Part shown: one piece after another, positions 1-5,189 of the stretch | Layout of the letters: every line of letters starts with the position of its first letter | Numbering within the stretch: position 1 is the stretch's first letter | The notes under the pieces: model-generated | The model's input: only the letters and a program-made list of their open reading frames with translations | The model's database searches: none | Told to the model about the DNA's origin: nothing | Translations under genes and position numbers: made by a program | Source: an uncultured Porphyromonadaceae bacterium | GTDB taxonomy: Bacteria > Bacteroidota > Bacteroidia > Bacteroidales > Muribaculaceae | Reading direction: 5' to 3' | Assembly: GCA_947176285.1 (NCBI GenBank) | Contig: CAMWQF010000122.1 | Location: forward strand, 1 to 7,921 | DNA: 7,921 nt

Positions 1-110
1 TTATTGCCCTCCGGGCAATGCCCTACTTTGGCATTTTTTCCGATTCTGAGTTTCGCTCGGGGTTAACAAGATTATTGCCCTCCGGGCAATGCCCGATATT
101 AGCATTTTTT
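1..110. repeat. Two direct copies of a 39-bp double-hairpin repeat, 71 bp apart
   Basis: Copy 1 is 1-39 and copy 2 is 72-110. The first 23 bases are identical in both, the last 8 (CATTTTTT) are identical, and only the 8-base centre (24-31 versus 95-102) differs, at 4 positions. Each copy starts with the dyad ATTGCCC-TCC-GGGCAAT (3-19; 74-90). The right arm of this dyad overlaps a second stem, AATGCC/GGCATT in copy 1 and AATGC/GCATT in copy 2. The 32 bp between the copies is not repeated. Copy 1 begins exactly at the window edge, so further copies to the left are possible. Copy 2 runs into the gdhA stop codon. Whether the unit is dispersed in the genome cannot be seen here. Confidence 0.85.
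3..39 (+). terminator. Intrinsic terminator-like hairpin, copy 1
   Basis: The stem AATGCC (17-22) pairs with GGCATT (30-35) around a 7-nt loop and runs into a T-run (34-39), the layout of a rho-independent terminator for a plus-strand transcript. An upstream hairpin (3-9 with 13-19) shares bases 17-19 with it, so the two cannot both form completely. The direction implies a plus-strand gene ending left of the window, converging on gdhA. On the minus strand the hairpins are not followed by a T-run, so any role in ending gdhA transcription would be weaker. Confidence 0.55.
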
Positions 111-111
111 T
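74..111 (+). terminator. Intrinsic terminator-like hairpin, copy 2
   Basis: This has the same design as the hairpin at 3-39. AATGC (88-92) pairs with GCATT (102-106) around a 9-nt loop, followed by T's through 111. The upstream dyad is 74-80 with 84-90. The T-run abuts the gdhA stop codon (complement of 110-112), so the repeat fills the 3' flank of gdhA with no spacer. It could act as a back-up terminator protecting gdhA from plus-strand read-through. Confidence 0.5.
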
Positions 112-1450
112 AGATTATGCCTTGACCTAACATTGCATCTGCTACCTTGAGGAAGCCTGCAATATTTGCACCCTTCATATAGTTGATGTAGCCATCGGGC
201 TGAGTTCCATGCTCAACGCAAGCGTTGTGGATGTCGCTCATCATGGTGTGCAAACGCTGGTCAACCTCTTCCGCGCTCCATTGCAGATGCTCTGCATCCT
301 GGCTCATTTCAAGACCTGATACGCCTACGCCACCTGCATTGACAGCCTTACCCGGGCAATAAACAGTCTTGTTTGCAATGAATGCGTCGATTGCCTCGGG
401 AGTACATCCCATGTTGGAAACCTCAGCACAGAGCTGAACATTATTAGCGATGAGTTGCTTGGCATCCTCGCCGTTAAGTTCGTTTTGAGTAGCGCATGGG
501 AGAGCAATGTCCACTTTCTGTTCCCATGGTTTTTTGCCCGGGAAGAACTTAGCTTCGGGGAACATCTCAACATATGGCTCTACGATATCATTGCCGGTAG
601 CACGAAGTTCGAGCAGATATTCAATTTTCTCATCGTTGAGACCTTCCGGATCATAAACATATCCGTCAGGACCTGAGATAGTGACAACTTTTGCACCAAG
701 TGCAGTTGCTTTCTTCGCAGCACCCCAAGCCACATTGCCGAATCCGGAGATAGCGATAGTCTTACCGGCGAGTTCTTCACCCCAGATTTTCTTAAGCACG
801 TTCTGAACGAAGTAGATAGCGCCATAGCCTGTAGCCTCAGGACGAAGACGGCTGCCGCCGAAGCTTAAGCCTTTGCCAGTGAATGTGCCGGTATTCTCAC
901 GAGCGAGTTTCTTATACATACCGTACATATAGCCGACTTCACGACCACCTACACCTATATCGCCTGCCGGCACGTCGCGGTCCGGTCCAAGATTGCGCCA
1001 GAGTTCAAGAACAAATGCCTGACAGAAACGCATGATTTCAGCATCGCTCTTGCCACGTGGTGAGAAATCGGAACCACCCTTTGCACCACCCATAGGGAGA
1101 GTAGTGAGTGCATTCTTGAAAGTCTGCTCGAAACCGAGGAACTTAAGAATTGAAAGATTGACACTTGCGTGGAAGCGGATGCCACCCTTGTATGGACCGA
1201 TTGCATTGTTAAACTGCACTCGATAGCCTATATTATTCTGCACATTACCCTTGTCGTCGACCCAAGTCACGCGGAAAGTGAAGATGCGGTCAGGTTCTAC
1301 CATACGCTCAATGATGCGAGCCTTTTCATATTCAGGATGCTGATTGTAGACTTCTTCAACTGAGAGAAGCACTTCCTTCACTGCCTGAAGGAATTCTTTC
1401 TCGCCCGGATGCTTGGCCTCAAGGCCAGCCATGATTTCATTGATGTTCAT
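110..1450 (-). CDS. gdhA: Glutamate dehydrogenase, hexameric NADP(H)-type
   Basis: A cytoplasmic enzyme that interconverts 2-oxoglutarate plus ammonium and L-glutamate using a nicotinamide cofactor, a main route of ammonium assimilation. The 446-residue length is typical of the bacterial 50-kDa hexameric family. The N-terminal substrate domain holds GPYKGGIRFH (86-95, with K88), the active-site motif LPMGGAKGG (118-126, catalytic-type K124) and PAGDIGVGGRE (161-171, with D164). The Rossmann domain starts at GFGNVAWGAA (236-245). The strand after it ends in SGPDG (259-263), and I cannot decide NADP versus dual NAD(P) preference from that alone. The ATG at 1450 fits the family N-terminus. It has its own consensus promoter and a 65-nt leader without G. 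The nearest upstream gene is separated by a terminator, so it is probably monocistronic. No defect is visible. Confidence 0.97.
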   Translation of the reverse strand: MNINEIMAGLEAKHPGEKEFLQAVKEVLLSVEEVYNQHPEYEKARIIERMVEPDRIFTFRVTWVDDKGNVQNNIGYRVQFNNAIGPYKGGIRFHASVNLSILKFLGFEQTFKNALTTLPMGGAKGGSDFSPRGKSDAEIMRFCQAFVLELWRNLGPDRDVPAGDIGVGGREVGYMYGMYKKLARENTGTFTGKGLSFGGSRLRPEATGYGAIYFVQNVLKKIWGEELAGKTIAISGFGNVAWGAAKKATALGAKVVTISGPDGYVYDPEGLNDEKIEYLLELRATGNDIVEPYVEMFPEAKFFPGKKPWEQKVDIALPCATQNELNGEDAKQLIANNVQLCAEVSNMGCTPEAIDAFIANKTVYCPGKAVNAGGVGVSGLEMSQDAEHLQWSAEEVDQRLHTMMSDIHNACVEHGTQPDGYINYMKGANIAGFLKVADAMLGQGII

Positions 1451-1515
1451 GATGGGGATTGGTTTATTGGTTTATGAGTTTAGAGGTTTAGATTTTTAAA
1501 TGAGGGGAGAGATTT
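1451..1515 (-). promoter_or_regulatory. G-free 5' leader of gdhA
   Basis: The plus strand has no C from 1451 to 1515, so the gdhA sense strand has no G for 65 nt up to the start codon. The stretch begins about where transcription should start, 5-7 nt past the -7 element. There is therefore no Shine-Dalgarno sequence and no possibility of G:C pairs, which fits an unstructured leader for initiation without Shine-Dalgarno pairing. The composition is seen directly; the function is inferred. Confidence 0.65.
1463..1502 (-). repeat. Five 8-bp units (TTTANNNN) in the gdhA leader
   Basis: On the plus strand TTTA recurs at 1463, 1471, 1479, 1487 and 1495, exactly every 8 bp. In the gdhA RNA this reads as NNNNUAAA units ending 12 nt before the start codon, and the last part repeats AAACCAAT twice. 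With the promoter placed at 1522-1553 the array lies within the transcribed leader. The four variable bases differ between units, so this is a degenerate array rather than a fresh slippage product. Confidence 0.75.
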
Positions 1516-1521
1516 CACTTG

Positions 1522-1553
1522 CAAATTTAAATCGTTTCACCCAATCTACCAAA
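1522..1553 (-). promoter_or_regulatory. Bacteroidota-type promoter for gdhA
   Basis: Read on the minus strand, TTTG (complement of 1550-1553) is followed by exactly 20 nt and then TAAATTTG (complement of 1522-1529). This is a full match to the Bacteroidota housekeeping sigma consensus TTTG-N19-21-TAnnTTTG. The expected start point is near 1515-1517, giving a leader of about 65 nt. Confidence 0.8.
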
Positions 1554-1571
1554 GAATCTGATGAATATTTT

Positions 1572-1617
1572 TGGAATATTTCCACAAAAAACGCCAAATA
1601 TGCTCTAAAACATATTT
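1572..1617. promoter_or_regulatory. Two dyads upstream of the gdhA promoter, candidate operators
   Basis: The first dyad is TGGAA-TAT-TTCCA (1572-1584), a perfect 13-bp inverted repeat centred about 62 nt upstream of the predicted gdhA start, a usual distance for an activator site. The second is AAATATG-N8-CATATTT (1596-1602 with 1611-1617), perfect 7-bp arms. Both lie in the non-coding 239-bp gap. No regulator can be named from the sequence. The second dyad is AT-rich and followed by T's, so it could also be a weak plus-strand hairpin. Confidence 0.35.
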
Positions 1618-1641
1618 TTTAAGTCTAATCAGGATAAGTAA

Positions 1642-1668
1642 AATCCCGACTCGCAATGAGCCGGGATT
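1642..1668 (-). terminator. Hairpin terminator of the OmpA-like gene
   Basis: Bases 1642-1652 pair with 1658-1668 around a 5-nt loop. In the minus-strand RNA the 11-bp stem is complete, with one G-U wobble; in the plus-strand RNA the same position is an A-C mismatch. The hairpin is therefore better for the minus strand. It begins 22 bp after the stop codon of the OmpA-like gene. Only four T's follow the stem (two of them within it), so termination may be partial, but it separates this gene from the gdhA control region. Confidence 0.7.
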
Positions 1669-1689
1669 AAGATTTGATATGTTTAAATA

Positions 1690-2952
1690 TTATTTATTGA
1701 CGAATATTACGATTCTGTTCCAGTCGTTGTTAGCAGGATAAGGCTGTTCGGAACTTCCTTCACCCTTTACTTCAATTCTATTTGAAGCGACTCCATATTT
1801 CTTCACCAGAGAGTCGGCTACAGCCTGAGCGCGGCGCACTGAGAGGGCTTGATTATATTCAGCAGAACCTGTATCCTTATCAGCAAATCCGACAACTGAG
1901 ATGTTTACATCTGGATTATCCTTGAGATACTGAGCCATGTTGTAGACATTCACTTCTTCCTGAGGCTGGATATCGCTTGAATTGATCTTGAATCGAACTG
2001 TTGCTAGAAGCGGTTGATCAGGGCAGTCAACTTCAACTGCATTAGTGACTACAGGAGCTTCAGCTGTCACAGCAGCTGCCAAAGCCTGATTAGCAGCAAG
2101 GAGTTCGGCACGAAGATTATTGACTTGACCATTGAGAGCAGCAATTTCAGAAGCAGAATAGCATTCATTGTATTTGCCCCATTCTCTACCGCCGATATTG
2201 AAGTTAAATCCGCCGAGAGCAGAGACATTTGCCTCGATAGGCTCGCCATAAGCGCATCCGTTCCAATTGTCGCCATAGAAAGCAGCGCGGGCTTCAGCGA
2301 AGAAATCAACATACTCACAAAGGCGAACGCGGAACTGAATGCCGGCAGAAACCGGAAGAGTCCATGAATTAGACTTGATATTATCTTGAGTGTCAAGGAT
2401 ATTAGAAGCAACCGGAGCACCTCCGAGACGACTCTTCATATTCCACATGTAATCACCTCCGACGCCTACGAAAGGAATCACACTGAATGGGCGATTGGAA
2501 TTAACACCGGCGATGGAGTTGCACATATCCCACATGAGTTCGAGGTTGAGATTCACGTGATTTGCAGTGGTGCGTCCGTCAGTAGCAAGTGGAGTAGGAT
2601 TATCCCAATGAAGCACACCACCAAGGGCGTTAAGACGGAATCCAAGGAAAGGGGTCATCCAGCGGCCTACGCCGACATTATATTCAGTAGTGATGATTTT
2701 CTTATTGACGATTGGTTTTCCGTTTGTGATGCCGACACCTCTTTCTACTACCGGCTGGTTGACACCTGCACCAATCTGGATAAACCAGTTGTCGCGCCAA
2801 GAAGAAGTGTATCGATCCTTGTTATCGCATGAAAATTCAGTAACGGTTGAAGCTTCTTCAGCAACTACTACATCTTGCGCATTGGCAACAGATGGAGCGA
2901 TGAATGCGGCGGCGCATACGGCCAGAAGTGAGTTAGAAACGTGTGATTTCAT
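1690..2952 (-). CDS. OmpA-family outer membrane protein with peptidoglycan-binding domain
   Basis: A 420-residue envelope protein expected to anchor the outer membrane to peptidoglycan. A signal peptide covers residues 1-25 with an AxA-type cleavage (SVANA before QDV). Residues about 50-258 look like a beta-barrel: alternating aromatic and small residues, for example WFIQIGAGV and the repeated GVGVG-type turns. Residues 266-296 form an Ala/Leu-rich helical linker with coiled-coil character (EIAALNGQVNNL onward). Residues about 315-419 are an OmpA C-terminal domain with GFADKDTG (355-362), N367, LSVRRAQAV (370-378) and the late NR (412-413). D358 and R373 or R374 are the likely diaminopimelate contacts. 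The protein ends in NK, as expected when the C-terminus is periplasmic. It is divergent from the LytM-like gene, and the 48 nt before its start contain no G. I do not assign a symbol because Bacteroidota carry several OmpA paralogues. Confidence 0.92.
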   Translation of the reverse strand: MKSHVSNSLLAVCAAAFIAPSVANAQDVVVAEEASTVTEFSCDNKDRYTSSWRDNWFIQIGAGVNQPVVERGVGITNGKPIVNKKIITTEYNVGVGRWMTPFLGFRLNALGGVLHWDNPTPLATDGRTTANHVNLNLELMWDMCNSIAGVNSNRPFSVIPFVGVGGDYMWNMKSRLGGAPVASNILDTQDNIKSNSWTLPVSAGIQFRVRLCEYVDFFAEARAAFYGDNWNGCAYGEPIEANVSALGGFNFNIGGREWGKYNECYSASEIAALNGQVNNLRAELLAANQALAAAVTAEAPVVTNAVEVDCPDQPLLATVRFKINSSDIQPQEEVNVYNMAQYLKDNPDVNISVVGFADKDTGSAEYNQALSVRRAQAVADSLVKKYGVASNRIEVKGEGSSEQPYPANNDWNRIVIFVNK

Positions 2953-3000
2953 AGTGGTGTGTTTTTAGAATTATTAAAAATGTTTAAAGTTTGTTTTTGT
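2953..3000 (-). promoter_or_regulatory. G-free 5' leader of the OmpA-like gene
   Basis: The plus strand has no C between 2953 and 3000, so the sense strand before this start codon is G-free for 48 nt, the same feature as in front of gdhA. Further upstream on this strand I find no match to TTTG-N19-21-TAnnTTTG: no CAAA occurs on the plus strand from 2953 to 3093. The promoter is therefore either non-consensus or uses another sigma factor. A short direct repeat GCGTTT-C-GCGTTT (complement of about 3006-3018) sits just upstream. Confidence 0.5.
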
Positions 3001-3037
3001 CTTTAAAACGCGAAACGCAGTGTTTGGTTCAATTCAA

Positions 3038-3069
3038 TTTGATAATTTGTGGAATTTTTATTATATTTG
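3038..3069 (+). promoter_or_regulatory. Bacteroidota-type promoter for the LytM-dxr-rseP-rlmI operon
   Basis: TTTG at 3038-3041 is followed by exactly 20 nt and then TATATTTG at 3062-3069, a full match to TTTG-N19-21-TAnnTTTG. The start point should fall near 3074-3077. An ATG at 3079 would then be practically leaderless, which favours the ATG at 3118 as the real start of the first gene. Confidence 0.8.
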
Positions 3070-3085
3070 CGCGTTTAAATGGGAA

Positions 3086-3114
3086 CTCTCCTACAAAAAG
3101 GAGAGAGAACTCTC
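3086..3114 (+). promoter_or_regulatory. Leader with two mutually exclusive hairpins
   Basis: CTCTCC (3086-3091) can pair with GGAGAG (3100-3105) around an 8-nt loop. Alternatively, GAGAG (3101-3105) can pair with CTCTC (3110-3114) around a 4-nt loop. Both use the same purine tract, AGGAGAG, which also resembles a Shine-Dalgarno sequence 12-18 nt before the ATG at 3118. The motif GAACTCTC occurs twice, as the competing partner strands. The complementarity is seen directly; a regulatory switch is an inference. Confidence 0.4.
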
Positions 3115-3117
3115 GAA

Positions 3118-3942
3118 ATGAAAGCGAAAAAGAGATACAAGATAGTAATCGAAGACGAATCGCGGCTGAGGCAGATAGCCTCTGTCAGTGCGCCTCCATA
3201 TCTGCTATGGATCGGAGGGGCTGTTGCTATCATCCTCATGATAACTATAGCAGTGCTTCTAATAATCGGGACTCCGATACGCACTCTGATGCCCGGCTAT
3301 CTGAAGAAGGGTGAGCGAACAGAAGCCGAAGAGGGTTTGCTCCGACTTGACTCCCTAAGAAATTCCTATATGCTCAATAATGCATATCTGACCAACATCC
3401 TAACTGTGCTTGACACAGACAGGACCCCATCAGACTCAACCCAATTAAGTGAAATCCTCACAGAACTTCCACCTGACTCCCTTTTGCCAACCTCACCGAG
3501 GGAAATAGAATTCATCAATCAGCTAAAAGACCGAGAACAATATAATGTGTCGATCATAGCTCCTCTGGCAGCCGACCAATTGACTATCTATCCGGTAGCA
3601 GCCGGAGCCACGATCGACGAAAAGACACAAAATGCCTTGAAAGCGAGAATTCTGACTCCCAAAGGAAGCCCTATATGCGCTATAGCGGAAGGGCGAGTGC
3701 TCTCGATTCAAAATCCGGCACCCGAGGGAGGAAGCGCAATCGTAATGCAACATGACAACGGTTTCGCCTCAAGATATTCCCACATCGGCACTCCGGCAGT
3801 GAAGCAAGGGTCGCTTGTGGAAGGGGGCAGCGTGATAGCCCATGGGGGCAACGGAGGGTATCTTAGTCCCGGAGTCTTTTTTATAGAGATGTGGTATGAT
3901 GGAACTCCTGTAGAGCCGGGGAAGTTTTTGGGTATTAATTGA
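3118..3942 (+). CDS. Membrane-anchored M23/LytM-domain protein, probably catalytically inactive
   Basis: From the ATG at 3118 the protein has 274 residues: a short basic cytoplasmic tail, one membrane segment (about 28-52), a periplasmic linker with charged helical stretches (about 65-145), and a LytM-like domain (about 146-272). The fold is recognisable from TPKGSPICAIAEGRV (180-194), the YSHIG segment (220-224) and the closing GTPVEPGKFLG. In active M23 peptidases the zinc ligands lie in HxxxD and HxH. Here those positions align with A173, R177, V253 and F255, and only H222 of the catalytic set remains. This resembles degenerate LytM proteins such as EnvC and NlpD, which activate amidases instead of cutting peptidoglycan. 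A role as a cell-wall hydrolase activator or scaffold is therefore inferred. An ATG at 3079 would add 13 residues but sits too close to the promoter. First gene of the operon. Confidence 0.85.
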   Translation: MKAKKRYKIVIEDESRLRQIASVSAPPYLLWIGGAVAIILMITIAVLLIIGTPIRTLMPGYLKKGERTEAEEGLLRLDSLRNSYMLNNAYLTNILTVLDTDRTPSDSTQLSEILTELPPDSLLPTSPREIEFINQLKDREQYNVSIIAPLAADQLTIYPVAAGATIDEKTQNALKARILTPKGSPICAIAEGRVLSIQNPAPEGGSAIVMQHDNGFASRYSHIGTPAVKQGSLVEGGSVIAHGGNGGYLSPGVFFIEMWYDGTPVEPGKFLGIN

Positions 3943-3993
3943 GAATTGGGAATTTGGAATCTTGAATTTTGAATAGGGAATATAGATATATAG
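3938..3993 (+). repeat. Seven degenerate 7-bp units plus TATATAG before dxr
   Basis: From 3938 to 3986 the sequence divides without gaps into seven heptamers that all begin with AT and end with GA, for example ATTGAGA, ATTGGGA and ATTTTGA. TATATAG (3987-3993) follows and touches the dxr ATG. The first unit overlaps the last Asn codon and supplies the TGA stop codon of the LytM-like gene, so the array fills the whole gap between the two genes. Only one C occurs after that stop. No promoter or hairpin is evident within it. Confidence 0.8.
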
Positions 3994-5163
3994 ATGAGTG
4001 AAATTAAGAATATTTGTGTATTGGGGTCTACCGGAAGCATCGGCACCCAGACACTTGATATAATAGCAGAGTATCCGGAACTCTTTCGCGCTTCTGTGCT
4101 GACAGCAAGGCGTCAGTGGCAAGTTCTTGCCGACCAAGCGTTGAAATTTCGTCCGGATGTAGTAGTGATCGGAGATGAATCATATTATGCTCCTCTCCGT
4201 GATGCCCTTTCCGGAAGCGGAATTGAAGTAGCAGCCGGAGCTGACGCCATAGCGGAAGCCGCCGCCTATGACAAGAGCGACACTGTCGTGACTGCAATGG
4301 TGGGATATAGCGGATTGATCCCGACCATCAATGCAATAAAAGCAGGAAAGACAATAGCGCTCTCCAATAAAGAGACCCTCGTGGTGGCAGGAGAACTGAT
4401 TACGGGACTATGCCGGAAATACGGAGTAAATATAGTGCCCGTAGATAGTGAACATTCCGCTATTTTCCAATGTCTTGTAGGGGAATCACGCAATGAAATG
4501 CGCAAGATTATTCTGACTGCCAGCGGCGGCCCATTCAGAAAATTATCAAAAGAGCGGCTCTCTGAAGTCACTCCTGCCGATGCCCTCAAGCATCCGAATT
4601 GGGATATGGGAGCAAAGGTGACCATCGACTCTGCTTCAATGATGAACAAAGGGTTCGAAATGATTGAAGCCCGCTGGCTCTTCGATTGCCCGGCAGAGAA
4701 GATTGAAGTGGTGGTGCATCCTCAATCAATCGTGCATTCTATGGTGGAATATCGCGATGGAAGCGTAAAGGCTCAACTTGGAGTTCCTGATATGCATACT
4801 CCCATCCGCTATGCCCTATCCTACCCTTCGAGACTTCACACAGAAGCACGCCCCATGAAGCTTGAGGATTATGCCAATCTGACATTCGAGCGTCCTGACA
4901 CAGAAAAATTCCCACTCTTAGGATATGCATTTGAAGCCATAGCCAAAGGGGGCACCATGCCATGCATACTCAATGCTGCCAATGAAATCGCCGTACAGGC
5001 ATTTCTTGACAATAAAATACGCTTTACCGACATGCCTGTGATTGCCCACAAGACAATGGAAAAGGCTCAATGGAGCGAGACCCCTGATCTTGACACTCTC
5101 ATAGCCACCAATGCGGAAGCGAGAAGAATAGCAGAAAAAGTTGTAGAGAACATTACTAAATAA
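3994..5163 (+). CDS. dxr: 1-deoxy-D-xylulose 5-phosphate reductoisomerase
   Basis: A cytoplasmic enzyme that converts DXP to 2-C-methyl-D-erythritol 4-phosphate with NADPH and a divalent metal, the committed step of the MEP isoprenoid pathway. Its products feed undecaprenyl phosphate and quinone synthesis. The 389-residue length is normal. The NADPH-binding motif GSTGSIG is at 11-17, and NKE is at 125-127. The metal ligands lie in VDSEHSAIFQ (D151, E153) with the third at E222. Substrate contacts include SGGPF (177-181), H200 and W203 in HPNW, and S213 to K219 in the DSASMMNKG segment. The ATG at 3994 directly precedes the conserved N-terminal strand. It lies between the LytM-like gene (51-nt repeat-filled gap) and rseP (26-nt gap), in one probable operon. 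All key residues are present. Also named ispC. Confidence 0.98.
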   Translation: MSEIKNICVLGSTGSIGTQTLDIIAEYPELFRASVLTARRQWQVLADQALKFRPDVVVIGDESYYAPLRDALSGSGIEVAAGADAIAEAAAYDKSDTVVTAMVGYSGLIPTINAIKAGKTIALSNKETLVVAGELITGLCRKYGVNIVPVDSEHSAIFQCLVGESRNEMRKIILTASGGPFRKLSKERLSEVTPADALKHPNWDMGAKVTIDSASMMNKGFEMIEARWLFDCPAEKIEVVVHPQSIVHSMVEYRDGSVKAQLGVPDMHTPIRYALSYPSRLHTEARPMKLEDYANLTFERPDTEKFPLLGYAFEAIAKGGTMPCILNAANEIAVQAFLDNKIRFTDMPVIAHKTMEKAQWSETPDLDTLIATNAEARRIAEKVVENITK

Positions 5164-5189
5164 ACCATCATCAATAAAACCAAAAGAAA

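Noticed and set aside
1596..1617. AT-rich hairpin followed by T's as a plus-strand terminator
   Set aside because: No plus-strand transcript is expected to arrive here, since both neighbouring genes are on the minus strand. The stem has only one G:C pair, so I list it only as a possible operator dyad.
2386..2832. A 148-codon plus-strand frame inside the OmpA-like gene
   Set aside because: It is antisense to the signal-peptide-bearing OmpA-like gene, has no domain, and has no promoter or start context.
3079..3117. Upstream ATG that would extend the LytM-like protein by 13 residues
   Set aside because: It lies only about 10 bases past the -7 element, so it would be nearly leaderless. The ATG at 3118 gives a normal basic N-terminal tail before the membrane segment.
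3938..3993. Heptad arrays as a CRISPR or an insertion-sequence scar
   Set aside because: Units are 7 bp with no spacers, there are no flanking inverted repeats, and no target duplication or transposase is visible.
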